Assembly: GCA_963707275.1 (NCBI GenBank)
Contig: CAVPPH010000006.1
Span: 248,001 to 312,000, forward strand
Origin: JACKBK01 sp963707275
GTDB lineage: Bacteria > Chloroflexota > Anaerolineae > JAAEKA01
Reading direction: 5' to 3'
Length of the DNA stretch: 64,000 bases
Positions 8,498 through 18,340 of the stretch are shown here, in pieces. The stretch's first letter is position 1. Every line of letters starts with the position of its first letter. Made by a program: the position numbers and the translations under genes. Under the pieces are notes generated by a model. That model did not search any database. It saw nothing but the letters and a program-made list of their open reading frames with translations, and was not told the origin of the DNA.

Positions 8498-8555
8498 GAA
8501 CAACCAATCCTCCCGGAGGCGGCATTCGCTGAGCCTGCGGGAGGATCGGTTGTTC
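8498..8555. terminator. Long hairpin downstream of oppC
   Basis: Arms of 23 bases with two mismatches (GAACAACCAATCCTCCCGGAGGC against its reverse complement) flank a 12-base loop region. It could end or process the transcript between oppC and oppA1. No T-run follows. It shares the CCTCCCGGAGGC core with the repeat at 6049. Confidence 0.6.
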
Positions 8556-8587
8556 ACGACAGAAAACCCTGCAAGAGGGTCAAGTGA

Positions 8588-9787
8588 TCATTCACGCAGC
8601 CGCGGGTCAAAGGCATCGCGCAGGCCGTCGCCCAGGAAGTTGAAGGCCAGAATGGTGACCGTCAACGCAACGGCCGGCAACACCAGGATGTGGGCGTTGG
8701 AACGCAGATGCGGGTAGCCGGTGGAGATCATGTTGCCCCAGCTTGGCCGCGGCGGGTTGATGCCCAGACCGATGAAGCTGAGAAACGCCTCCAGCGCGAT
8801 ATAGCCTGGAATGGCCAGCGTTTCAGCAACGATGCACGGCCCCAACACGTTGGGCAATAGATGGCGGAAGATGATGCGGGTGTCGCTGGAACCCACCATG
8901 TGCGCGGCTTCGATGAACTCTTTCTTCTTGAAAGAGAGCACCTGTCCTCTTGTAAGCCGCGCCATACCTAACCAGTTGAGAAAGCCCAGGGCGATGAACA
9001 GGAAGAACATGCCGCCCATCGCGTTGTCGATGGCGATCAGCGACGCCCAGGGGCTGCCGCCGATCGTAATGGTCAGGACGATCAGCATGCCGGCCAGTAT
9101 CAGCGCAAAGACGCCCAGCCCGACCAGAAAGGCGCTGACCCCCAGGCCATAATACTTGCCAGCTATGATACCGCCGACGATACAGACCAGCGCTGCCGCC
9201 AGGAGACCGTAGATGAACCAGTTGGGGAAGTCAAAGTTCTGAACGTTGCCCAACTGGCGCGCTTTGGCCTTGAAAAACACCTGTAACAGGATGATAAATA
9301 TCAGCACAGGCATCGCGTAGAGGAAGTCCACGAGGCGCATCATGACGTTGTCCAGCCGGTGTGCTGCCGTAGCCAGCGATCAGGCCATACACCATGCCCA
9401 GAACCATGCTGACAAAGGCGCCGACGAGACCCACCGCCAGCGATACCTGCGCGCCGTAGATGGTGCGGCTCAGGATGTCACGGCCCAGCTCATCCGCGCC
9501 AAACATGTACTTCGTTCCCGACGGCGCAATGGTGCCGCCAGGACAGACCAAGGGGATCGGCAGGTAGGAACAGGTTGCCGTGTCGCTGCAGAATCGTACG
9601 ATCATACTCGAAAGGCGCCACGAAGTTCGGCAAAGACTGACATCAGAACCAAGACGATGATGAAGACCAGCGAGGCAATGGCCAGCCGGTTCTTGATGAG
9701 CTGGTTCCAGGCGTCGCCCCAGGGACTACGCTCGCGGCGCGCAGCCGCCAGATCGAGGGCAGAAGGGGTGTCGGTAGCAGCAGCCAT
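8588..9787 (-). CDS. oppC: Peptide ABC transporter permease (DppC/OppC type)
   Basis: About 400 residues. It has an N-terminal cytoplasmic stretch, the first membrane helix (LAIASLVFIIVLVLMSVF), the LGRDILSRTIYGAQVSL block, a periplasmic/extra-helix insertion, and the inner-membrane permease signature EAAHMVGSSDTRIIFRHLLPN that contacts the ATPase. It ends GLRDAFDPRLRE, typical of the family. Indels lie near 9615 and 9350. The start ATG is preceded by GGAGGACTTCTGA. It forms the channel with OppB. The stretch between the MRLVDFLYAMP block and the EAA loop is longer than usual, with extra hydrophobic segments. Confidence 0.9.
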
Positions 9788-9805
9788 TCAGAAGTCCTCC
9801 GTGGG

Positions 9806-10781
9806 TTATTCGAGTCGAATGCGGGGGTCGAGCCAGGCATAGGCCAGATCGACGCACGAGGTTGGCAACCACGATCGCTACGCCGTAGACCAGCGTGGTG
9901 CCCATGACGATGGGATAGTCGCGGTTGCCGACGCTCTGGATGAAGTGCCGTCCCATGCCGGGGATGCCGAAGATCTGCTCGATGACGAAGGTGCCGGTCA
10001 GCACGGCGGCAAACAGCGGCCCGAGGATCGTCACCACCGGGATCAGACTGTTCTTCAAGGCATGGCGCATGCACCACTGCCCGTTCTTTCAGCCCCTTGG
10101 CGCGGGCCGTGCGGATGTAGTCCTCACGGATCACCTGCAGCAGGCTGGCGCGGGTCAGGCGGGCAATGCCGGCCGAGGATACCAGCCCGAGGGCAATCAC
10201 CGGCAGGATGGCATGTTGGAAGAACGTTTCGTTGATGGGAGGCAGAACGCCCAGGAAGAAGGGGGGCTGCGCGCCCCAGCGGGCCGCCGGCAACACCTTC
10301 AGAGTTGACCGCAAATATCCAGATCAAGCACCGGCGCCAGCACAATGCTGTTGAGCGACACCCCCAGAATCGCGACCCCTGTAGCGGTGTAGTCGTACAC
10401 CGTGTTCTGTTTCAAGGCTGCGATGATGCCGGCGGGAATGCCGATCAGCAACGCCAGGCCCAGCGCCAGCATACCCAACTGGAACGAGACCGGCAGCGAC
10501 TCGCCGATGATGTCGTTGACCGTCCGGCCGCGATAGCGGAACGAAGGTCCCAGATCGCCCTGGACCAGGTCGATCAGGTAGGAGGCAAATTGCTTGGGCA
10601 TGGGATCGTTGAGGTGATACTTGGCTTCCAGGTTGGCCACCACCGAAGCTGGCAGGCTCTTGTCTCCCGCAAAGTCAAACGGGCCACCCGGTATCTGGCG
10701 CACCAGCACGAAGGTGAAGAGCGCAACCATGAAGAGCACGGGGATGCTCCACAACAAACGACGAATTGAATATTTGACCAT
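9806..10781 (-). CDS. oppB: Peptide ABC transporter permease (DppB/OppB type)
   Basis: About 325 residues. It starts MVKYSIRRLLWSIPVLF, followed by GGPFDFAGDK, GDLGPSFRYRGRTVNDII, SFQLGMLALGLALLIG, ARLTRASLLQVIREDYIRTARAKGL (the EAA-like ATPase contact loop), MRHALKNSLIPVVTI, EQIFGIPGMGRHFIQSV, and the family end VDLAYAWLDPRIRLE. Indels lie near 10310, 10085 and 9860. It is located 18 bases upstream of oppC. Confidence 0.9.
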
Positions 10782-10966
10782 TGCATATCTCCCTGGAAGT
10801 CACTCAGGATCAGGTCCGGGCCTTGATGGTGGCCACCGGCTTGCGCAGCCATCTATCACTTCTACGATTTGCCGGCTGTAACGATTGGATAGCTGCGTCA
10901 ACAGCTACACACTCGTTGCAGTCGCCAGGTTCAACACCAGGATTGATCATGTCCTGTCTGTTGGGG

Positions 10967-11006
10967 AGCCGGCCCCCGACGCTCGGTGGAACGTCAGGGG
11001 CCGGCT
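10967..11006 (-). terminator. GC-rich hairpin after oppA2
   Basis: AGCCGGCCCC-CGACG against CGTC-AGGGGCCGGCT with a short loop, 32 bases after the oppA2 stop. There is no T-run, so it may be an mRNA-stabilising or processing hairpin that lifts oppA2 levels over oppB. Confidence 0.55.
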
Positions 11007-11037
11007 TGTCAGCCAGTTCAGGTGGCTGCCGACCGGA

Positions 11038-12947
11038 CTACATGCCGGTGGCTTCCATCTTGGCGGCCGTCGTCGAGCACCCAGGTCTCGAAGCGCTCGC
11101 CACCCAGGTCTGTAGAACGTGCGCTGCAGGTACGGCTTGGTCACGTTGACACGGGTGTAGTAGTAGATGGGCGCATAGGGCAGCGCCCAGTCTCGGTCAG
11201 GATCTTCTCAGCTTCCTTGTACAGCGCCGTGCGCTCTTCGGGATCGGTCTCAAGCTGGGCTGCCTTGGTCAGCTCGTTGAAGCTCTCGCCGTTGGGGCCC
11301 AAGCGGCGCGTTGGCGTCCGCTTCCCAGCTGAAGTTGTTGGCGCCCTCGTCGGTGTTGAAGACTTCGTGCACCCAGTTGTTCTGATCCGGGTAGTCCGCG
11401 CACCAGCCGAGGCGGAACGACGTGCGGGCGCTGCTCCAGCGGCGTCTGGTTGCGGATGGTGTCCAGATAGACGCGCCACTCCTGGTTCTCGACGTTGACC
11501 TCGATGTTCAGCGCTTCCTTCCACATGGCCTGGACCGCCTGGGCGATCTGGGCATGGGCCTCGGACGTGTTGTGCATCAGGGTGATGGCGGGGAAGCCCT
11601 CGCCGTCGGGATAGCCAGCCTCAGCCAGCCATGCCTTGGCCTGTTCGACAGCCGCAGCGTAGCCCGTGCCGCCCTGCTCTTCCGTCAGCGCCCACGGGGC
11701 GATGTCGGGATCCTCAGCCGCGTTGCCGAAGATCATGCTGGGGGCAAAGGTGTTGGCCGGGATCTGGCCGCCCTTGAGGACGTTGTCCGCCAGCGACTGG
11801 CGGTCGATGGCGGCCGAGAGGGCCTTGCGCACCAGGACGTTGTCCATCGGCGGCTTGGTGGTGGTGAAGCCGTAGTAGTAGGTGCAGGCGCTGCGGAACG
11901 ATGATCAGTTCCTGGCTCAGCACCGGATCGGCCTTGACGCGGTCCATGTCGGGCAGCGGCACGCCGGCGGTGTCCAGCTCGCCCGACTCGTACATGGCGA
12001 ACGCGGTGGAGGTCTCGGTGATCATGAACACCTCGAGGCGATCGATGTTGCCCGGCTGCGTCGGCCCAACCGTACCAGAAGGGGTTCTTCTCCAGAACCA
12101 GGCTGTCGTTGTGGAACCAGCTCGGCCAGGTAGTAGGGTCCGTTGGTGACGATCTTGCCGGCCTCGGTCCAGGTCTCGCCATGCTCTTCGATGGCGCGCC
12201 TGCGGCTGCGGGCGGTTGACCCACATGCCGGCGATGGCCGGGAAGTAGGGGGCGGGGGTGTTGATCTCGAACTGGACGGTGTAGCTATCCACTGCGGTGA
12301 CGCCGACGCATCCATCAGAGCCTGAACTTCTTCGTCGCTCAGAGCGGTGGTGTCAGCGGTGTTCCAGTCCTGGCAGCCCTTGATGATATAGTCTACGTAG
12401 GCATAGTCAGAGGCCGTGTCGGGGTTGCAGGTGCGCTTCACGCCGTAGACGACATCATCGGCGGTGACAGGACCAAGCTCAACCACGCCGCCGCTGGGGG
12501 TGTAGCTCACCCAGGTCGACATCGTCGCGCATGTTGAAGGTGTAGACCAGACCGTCATCGGAGACGGTCCAGTCCGTGGCCAGCTCAGGCTCGACGTTGC
12601 CTTCCTCGTCGAAGCCGGTCAGACCAAGGAACAGGTTCTCGATCACGAAGTTCGAGGTTGTGTCGGTGGCCAGCGACGGATCCAGGGTGGGCGGCTCGGC
12701 GCCCAGGTTGTACTGCGCCACGACCTTCTGGCCGCCTTCGGGAGTTGGCGGTCACTTCGACGACCTTCTCCTGAACGACTTCCTTGACGACCTCGACGGT
12801 CTCCTTGACAGTCTCAACGACCGTTTCCTTGACGACGACGGTCTGAACAACGGTCTGAACTTCAGGCGTCGGGGCCGGGCAGGCCGCCAACACCATGCTG
12901 GCAATGATCAACAGTCCGAAGATCACGCCCATTTTCTTACTAACCAT
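11038..12947 (-). CDS. oppA: Peptide ABC transporter substrate-binding lipoprotein, copy 2
   Basis: Same family and length as copy 1 (about 635 residues). The first 60 residues are nearly identical, including the lipobox LAAC and the KETVVETVKETVEVV stalk. The ligand-binding middle diverges, and a block after DNVLVRKALSAAID is again nearly identical, a mosaic pattern. At least six single-base indels break it (for example near 12750, 12520, 12310, 12205, 12060 and 11310). It ends AAKMEATGM. Ribosome site GGAGGAGAAAC before ATG. It lies between oppF and oppB. Confidence 0.88.
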
Positions 12948-13031
12948 GTGTTTCTCCTCCTATATAGAGAGATAGTGTGATTGACAGATTTATCTGCCGG
13001 GACACTCGCCACGGCGCCTCTGTCTTTACGG

Positions 13032-13133
13032 CTACTTCACAAATCCTGGTGAACTGCAAAGCGTGTCAAACTTCGAGGCAGTCACGACGTCCATGCAATC
13101 AAGCCGGGCATTGCCCTGCAAGAGTGCAAACAC
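13032..13133 (-). CDS. Possible 33-codon leader ORF upstream of oppA2
   Basis: Minus-strand GTG start ten bases after a perfect AAAGGAGGTGA (13142-13152) and ending TAG before the oppA2 ribosome site. The peptide has no recognisable motif. The strong ribosome site and its counterpart upstream of oppA1 are the only support. Confidence 0.25.
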   Translation of the reverse strand: MFALLQGNARLDCMDVVTASKFDTLCSSPGFVK

Positions 13134-13228
13134 GACCGGGATCACCTCCTTTCAACAGATGGTTCACGTCAGAGCGACGATTGAAATCATCGCCTGACAA
13201 AGAAGACATGTTGCCGGAGTGGCGTTTC

Positions 13229-13276
13229 GAGTATGCTTCAGCATACTTCTTACACCAGACACCGATTTCAATCGGT
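13229..13276. repeat. Two short hairpins at the oppF stop
   Basis: AGTATGC-TTCA-GCATACT (about 13230-13248) and CACCGATT-TC-AATCGGTG (13259-13276). The second covers the oppF stop codon. They may act as a processing site between oppF and oppA2. Confidence 0.45.
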
Positions 13277-14334
13277 GGGAACAGCTAATTGGCAACCGCA
13301 ACTTGCTCCTGCGCCGCAGTACTGGCTGGGAACGGTCTCGTAAAGCCAGCATGCCACATAGTGACCGCCGCCAGTGTCAAGGAACTCCGGTTCCTCTTCT
13401 TTGCAGACCGCCATCACACGCGGACAGCGCGTGCTGAAGTTGCAGCCACTAGGCGGATTGGCCGGGCTGGGCACATCCCCTTCGAGGATGATTCGCTGGC
13501 GCTGTGACTTCGATCGCGCGGGTCAGGGATAGGCACTGCTGACAGCAACGCCTGTGTGTAGGGATGCAGCGGGTTGTCATACAGCTCCTTGCGATCCGTC
13601 AGCTCGACAATCTTGCCCAGATACATGACCGCGATGCGGTCTGAAATGTGGCGCACCACCGACAGGTCATGGGCAATGAACAGATAGGTCAGCCCAAACT
13701 GCTCCTGCAAGTCTTCCAGCAGGTTGATCACCTGTGCCTGGATCGACACGTCCAGCGCCGAGATTGGCTCGTCGCAGACGATGAACTCAGGGTTGACTGC
13801 CAGGGCGCGCGCCACGCCGATACGCTGGCGCTGGCCGCCGGAAAACTCATGGGGATAGCGGTTGATGAAATAGGGGTTCAGTCCCACAACCTTGAGAAGT
13901 TCCTGTACCCGCTCGCGGCGTTCAGGTCCCTTGGCGATGTTATGCACTTCAAGGGGTTCACCGACAATACTGCCGACCGTCATGCGCGGGTTGAGCGAGG
14001 CATAGGGATCCTGGAAGATCATTTGCATCCGCCGCCGTTGCTGGCGCAGATCCTCGCCTTTCATCAGGGTGAGGTCTATGTCTTCAAAGTAGACCTTGCC
14101 CGCCGTCGGACGATACAGTTGCAGGATTGCGCGACCGGTAGTGGACTTGCCACAGCCGGACTCGCCGACCAATCCCAGCGTTTCACCCCTCTGAACCGCA
14201 AAGTTGAGACCATCGACGGCCTTGATGTGGCCCTTGACCTTCTGAAACACGACGCCTGATGTGATCGGGAAGTACATCTTCAACCCGGCCACCCGAACTA
14301 GTGTATCGCCGCTGCTGTTGCTGTTATCGGTCAT
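13268..14334 (-). CDS. oppF: Peptide ABC transporter ATP-binding protein (OppF/DppF)
   Basis: About 355 residues. Walker A GESGCGKST, signature SGGQRQRIGVARALA, Walker B EFIVCDEPISALD, and the Opp-specific C-terminal cysteine motif CNFSTRCPRVMAVC, which in relatives binds an Fe-S cluster or metal. One indel lies near 13490 (RDRS...EGDVPSPANPP). ATG overlaps the oppD stop (ATGA), so the two ATPases are translationally coupled. It energises the OppBC channel. Confidence 0.93.
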
Positions 14335-15315
14335 GCCGCTACTCCCTTTACATCCACCCAGCAGGCGGCCCGATGGTTGCGGCCTACTGTTTCCAACGGA
14401 GGATTCTCCTCCCTACAGTGGTCAATACGATAGTCGCAGCGTGCGTAAAACGGGCAACCCTTTGGTAGTTCTATCAGGTCCGGCGGCAGCCCCTCGATGG
14501 AGATCAACCGTTCCGGCCGGTCCGCGTCCAGACGAGGCAGTGATCCCAACAAGCCGATTGTGTACGGATGCCTTGGATCGCCATAAAGCTCACGAACGTC
14601 CGCTTCTTCCACAATGAACCCGGCGTACATCACGATCACCCGTTCGGCGACGCCGGCCACTACGCCCAGGTCGTGGGTGATCCAGATGATCGCCATACCG
14701 ATCTCATCTTTCAGCTTCTTGACCAGTTCGACGATCTGCGCCTGGATCGTAACGTCCAGCGCAGTCGTTGGCTCATCGGCGATCAGTAGCTGCGGGTTGC
14801 ACGACAGGCCCATGGCAATCATCACACGCTGGCGCATACCGCCCGAAAACTGGTGCGGGTAGTCGTCCAAACGCGCCTCGGCCGTGGGAATACCCACAAG
14901 CTCCAGCAACTCGGCGCTGCGCTTGCGCGCCTGCTGCTTGTCCATACCCAAGTGCAACTGTCAGCGACTCGCCGATCTGCCGGCCCACGGTCAGCACCGG
15001 GTTGAGGGAGGTCATCGGGTCCTGAAACACCATCGCGATGCGGTTGCCGCGCACCTGTCGAATTTCATCGTCGTCCAATTTGAGGAGGTCACGCCCGTCG
15101 AACCACACCTCACCGCCCACTACCTTGCCGGGCGGCGAGGGAATCAGTCGGATCAGCGACATGACACCAACACTCTTGCCACAGCCGCTTTCTCCAACGA
15201 TGGCGAGCGTTTCGCCTTCGTCGACGGTGTAGGATATCCCATTTACAGCGTTTACTACGCCGTCCTGAGTGAAGAACTGCGTACGCAGGCCTTTCACATC
15301 CAGCAATACTCCCAT
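14331..15315 (-). CDS. oppD: Peptide ABC transporter ATP-binding protein (OppD/DppD)
   Basis: About 328 residues. It starts MGVLLDVKGLRTQFFTQDG. Walker A GESGCGKSV, Q-loop VFQDPMTSLNPVL, signature SGGMRQRVMIAMGL, Walker B LLIADEPTTALD, and the cysteine motif CPFYARCDYRIDHC near the C-terminus. One indel lies near 14955. It is the first gene of the operon, with a leader of about 350 bases from the predicted promoter. Confidence 0.93.
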
Positions 15316-15671
15316 TCAAGCCTCCTGGAAAACCACTGAGTAATCTCTTGGTTCAGTGCGCGCGTAGCATGGATAATGATTGCAACAATGCCGATTGGCG
15401 GCGCGGTTCAACGCGTGGTCTCGTGACCCGGCAGATTTTTGGGCATGTAGACGAGAAAATGAGTTGCGCACGAAGAGATCGGATTTCGAAGGAATACTAA
15501 CAGCGAACACCGCGCCATTGCTATTACAAGGTGAAACCAAACGCAATGAGGACAATCGACTTGCCAGGATAGCGAAGATCTGCTTGTGAGACCTGGCGTT
15601 GTTTGGGGTTTCGGGTAGCAAGACAATGGTCACGCAGCGAGACAGCCTCTCTGTGGGGTGCCCTGTCGGCA
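15316..15671 (-). promoter_or_regulatory. Untranslated leader of the opp operon
   Basis: About 350 bases between the predicted transcription start and oppD. A 105-codon open frame on the minus strand here has no motif, no good ribosome site and biased composition, so I do not call a gene. No clear riboswitch shape is seen. Confidence 0.35.
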
Positions 15672-15678
15672 GTGCGTA

Positions 15679-15707
15679 ATACTATCACAATCACTAACCG
15701 TTGTCAA
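15679..15707 (-). promoter_or_regulatory. Sigma-70-type promoter of the opp operon
   Basis: Minus strand TTGACA (15702-15707), 17-base spacer, TAGTAT (15679-15684). Confidence 0.75.
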
Positions 15708-15724
15708 ACACCGCTTCGCAACCA

Positions 15725-16267
15725 TCACTGGGCGAAGTAATTCAGGGTAGGATCCATGCGCGGATAAAACGCCGTCAGCAGCGCGGGGTTGAAACTGCTG
15801 CTGGGAGGACGGGTCTTGATCAGCTCAGCCATATTGAGCGTGTCGCCGCGCGTCGGCAGGTAGACAGGCGCAGAGGGCGGACTGGTGTGGACAATCTGGC
15901 GTTGTGGCATGTCGGCAGGAACGTACAGGGGCAGCGATGGCGGTTGAACATCAGCGACTACCTGAACAGCTTCAGGAGTGGGTAAGGGAACATTTTCGGC
16001 GTGCCGGCTGGGCGTCAACGACGCTCCAAGCATAGCAATCACAATCATCGCTGCCGCACCCTGTACGATCCCATTGACAAGATGCTGAAAGCGCAAGCCC
16101 GCGATGCCCCGGCGTTTGGCGGGTCCACCCCTCACCTGAGAGCGAAGAAGTGGCCAGCCATCGCTGGGCGGCGCAGACCGCGCGGCCCTGGCACGCAATG
16201 ACCCACGGATCACATCGTCGAAACCGTCGTCCTGGCCGCCGTCAGAACGCCACTCCTGAGGGGACAT
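15725..16267 (-). CDS. Single-pass membrane protein, putative anti-sigma partner
   Basis: 180 residues starting MSPQEWRSDGGQDDGFDDVI. A cytoplasmic N-terminal 85 residues, one membrane helix (about VQGAAAMIVIAMLGASL), then a Pro/Ser-rich external tail containing PPSLPLYVPADMP and PPSAPVYLPTRG. The ATG overlaps the stop of the ECF sigma gene (TGATG), the usual arrangement for sigma and anti-sigma pairs. It lacks the HxxxCxxC zinc motif of common anti-sigma factors, so the assignment rests on position and topology only. In the raw sequence the two frames appear joined because of one indel in the sigma gene near 16310. Confidence 0.6.
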   Translation of the reverse strand: MSPQEWRSDGGQDDGFDDVIRGSLRARAARSAPPSDGWPLLRSQVRGGPAKRRGIAGLRFQHLVNGIVQGAAAMIVIAMLGASLTPSRHAENVPLPTPEAVQVVADVQPPSLPLYVPADMPQRQIVHTSPPSAPVYLPTRGDTLNMAELIKTRPPSSSFNPALLTAFYPRMDPTLNYFAQ

Positions 16268-16834
16268 CAGACTGCGGCCTCTGCCAACGATCCGACATCG
16301 CGCGTCAACCGCTTGCGCAGCATGTTGCGCGGCATAGTGCAGGCGCGACTTGACTGTGCCCACCGGGCAGTCGAGGATATACGCAATCTCCTCGATGCTA
16401 AATTCGCTCAGATAGAAGAGGGTAATGACCACCCGATGTGGCAAGCTCAAACTGTCGATGGCCTCCTGGACCTCGTCGCGTGTGGCAGCGCTTTCAACGT
16501 GCCGCTCCATGGAATGACCGGGGGTTGAGTGCAACGCCTCGAACACCGAATCCGCCGGATTGGCTCGCCGCTTGCGCTTGGCGACGTAATTGTAAGCAAG
16601 ATTGACCGTGACCCGGTGCAGCCAGGGGGAAATGGGCGTCGAACCGTCGATGCGGTCGATGTTGGCATGCAGGCGCAGGAAGCAGTCCTGCAGGATATCC
16701 TCCGCAGCGCCAGCGTCGTTGGTGATCGCGAGGGCCGCGCGATAAACCTGACTCTTGTACTTCTCGTACAAAGCCTCGAAAGCCCGCAGGTCACCTCTGC
16801 GAATTTGGGCAATCAGCTGTCCATCTTCGTGCAC
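16267..16834 (-). CDS. ECF-type RNA polymerase sigma factor
   Basis: About 189 residues. Region 2 has YEKYKSQVYRAALAITND and AAEDILQDCFLRLHANID. Region 4 has LPHRVVITLFYLSEFSIEEI and the helix-turn-helix ILDCPVGTVKSRLHYA. A one-base indel just after this (about 16310) throws the frame. Corrected, the protein ends MLRKRLTRDVGSLAEAAV at a TGA that overlaps the next ATG. It directs polymerase to its own regulon. The neighbouring glycosyltransferases and secreted protease are possible targets but no shared promoter was found. Confidence 0.88.
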
Positions 16835-16956
16835 GCTTGGCTCCCGGCGTGAGATTTACTACACGATCTGCAACACTAACACAGATCATCCCGAATGAAG
16901 GTTCATTTCAAGGTGCGAATTCACCATTTCGCCTTAAAGAAACTCAAGTCGTTACA

Positions 16957-16962
16957 ATTATA
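16957..16962 (-). promoter_or_regulatory. -10 element upstream of the sigma gene
   Basis: Minus-strand TATAAT about 120 bases before the ATG. The -35 (ATAGCA) is weak. Confidence 0.4.
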
Positions 16963-17030
16963 CCACGACATCGTTCGCGTGCTATCACTGCTTGCCCAAC
17001 AACAAAAGAATCTACGCAGCTAAAACAGAA

Positions 17031-18190
17031 TCACTCGATCCAAACGGCCAGCCCTTGCAACAGATCGACGTATTGCCGGCCAATGACGTTCCGGCGGTAG
17101 CTCTGCTCGGCCACGACTCTGCCGCGTTCGCCCAGGCGGCGCGCGTCCGGCAGATCGGCCAGGACAGCTTCGATCCGGTCGGCCAGCGCCGGCGCGTCGC
17201 CGGCGGGCACGACGTAACCAGTCTCGCCTTCCAAAACCATCTCGCTGACGCCGCCGACGTCAGTTGCCACCACGGGCCGCCTGCCGGCCATCGCCTCGGC
17301 AATGACACAGGGCGACGTCTCCTGGCGGCTGCTCAGCGCCAGCATGGCGTGTGAGGCATACAGCTCCGCCAGCTCTGGCTGGTTGACCAACCCCACAAAC
17401 GAGACGCAGTCGGCCACGCCCAGGTCTGCTATGGTCTCGCGCGACGGTCTCACCGTAGGGGCCGGCCGGTGCGGCGGCCGGCGATGTCCAGCCGCACATC
17501 GGGGATGCGTCGCCGCACACGCGCGATGGCCTGGATCATCGTAACAGGATCCTTGCGCTCGTTCATCCCTTCCACCATCAGCACGCTGTGCGGATCAGGC
17601 TCGCGCGGCGGTGTGGTAAAGAACACCTCGCCGATGGGAATGTTGATGCGGTGAAAACGGGCATCCGTCCGGCCGCGATACTGGCGGATGGCGTAGTCAT
17701 TGATGGCCACGATGTCGCGGACCCGCCGCACCATCAGCCAGTCCTGCCACAGCGTCACGGCCATGTCAAGCCGGTTTTGCCAGTGAAAGGCGCGGAACTC
17801 CTGGCGCGGCATCCCGTGGATGGTGACCGCCGCCGGCAGCCCGCTGCGCACCGCCGCCAGGCCATACTCCGACTCGTGCGCCGTGATTGCGTCAGGACCG
17901 ATATCGTGCAGGCGCGCCACCAGGGCCGGCACGGCGTCGATGCGGCGAAACGGCTGGGTGCGACGACGCGGCAGTTCGAGCGTGTGTATCGTCAACGGGT
18001 TGTCGCCGCGGACATGGACGCGGGCCGTGCCATCGGCGACCGCCTTGTAGCGCACTACGTGTACCTCCGCGCCCGCGCTGACCAGCCCGGCCGCCAGGTT
18101 GCGCCCAACCGACCATACCCCGCCCGCCGGCGCGACATCGTCGTCAGGGTAATGGCACAACAAAGCAATGCGCAGCGGTGAGTGCGGCAT
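17031..18190 (-). CDS. Glycosyltransferase family 4
   Basis: About 386 residues, GT-B fold. The N-terminal half has HYPDDDVAPAGGVWSVGRNL (acceptor side) and HESEYGLAAVRSGLPAAVTI. The C-terminal half has LALSSRQETSPCVIAEAMA, the nucleotide-sugar binding motif with the conserved Glu pair, and VVATDVGGVSEMV. One indel lies near 17455. It should transfer a sugar from a nucleotide donor in cell-surface polysaccharide or glycolipid synthesis. It is the third of three GT4 genes in a row, separated from the second by an MITE-like repeat. Confidence 0.88.
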
Positions 18191-18250
18191 GGTGGTTATT
18201 CTCGTCCAATCTGAGTGCTTGCATCGTAACACGGATTTGCAGACCGCGTG

Positions 18251-18340
18251 CTGATCCGGCGTAGCATGATTTTCCAAATCGTGCCTCCGACATGCCGGGC
18301 AACGTAGGGCGACTTTCCAAGTCGCCCTACGCCGGATCAG
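18251..18340. repeat. MITE-like element with 14-bp terminal inverted repeats
   Basis: CTGATCCGGCGTAG at 18251-18264 and its exact reverse complement at 18327-18340. Inside are the palindromes GATTTTCCAAATC and GTAGGGCGACTT-TCC-AAGTCGCCCTAC (18304-18330). The stop codon of the next glycosyltransferase lies inside the right end. The GATTTTCCAAATCG core recurs near 51.4 kb. Confidence 0.7.

Noticed and set aside
13138..13152. GGATCACCTCCTTTC resembling the 3' end of 16S rRNA
   Set aside because: Only about 14 bases match and nothing upstream resembles rRNA. It is the complement of a strong Shine-Dalgarno site on the minus strand.
15316..15633. 105-codon minus-strand open frame upstream of oppD
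   Set aside because: No good ribosome site, no motif and an amino-acid content typical of non-coding sequence.
15725..16834. Sigma factor fused to a membrane domain in one 369-codon frame
   Set aside because: A single indel after VKSRLHYA explains it. Corrected, the sigma protein ends at a TGA that overlaps the ATG of a separate gene (TGATG).
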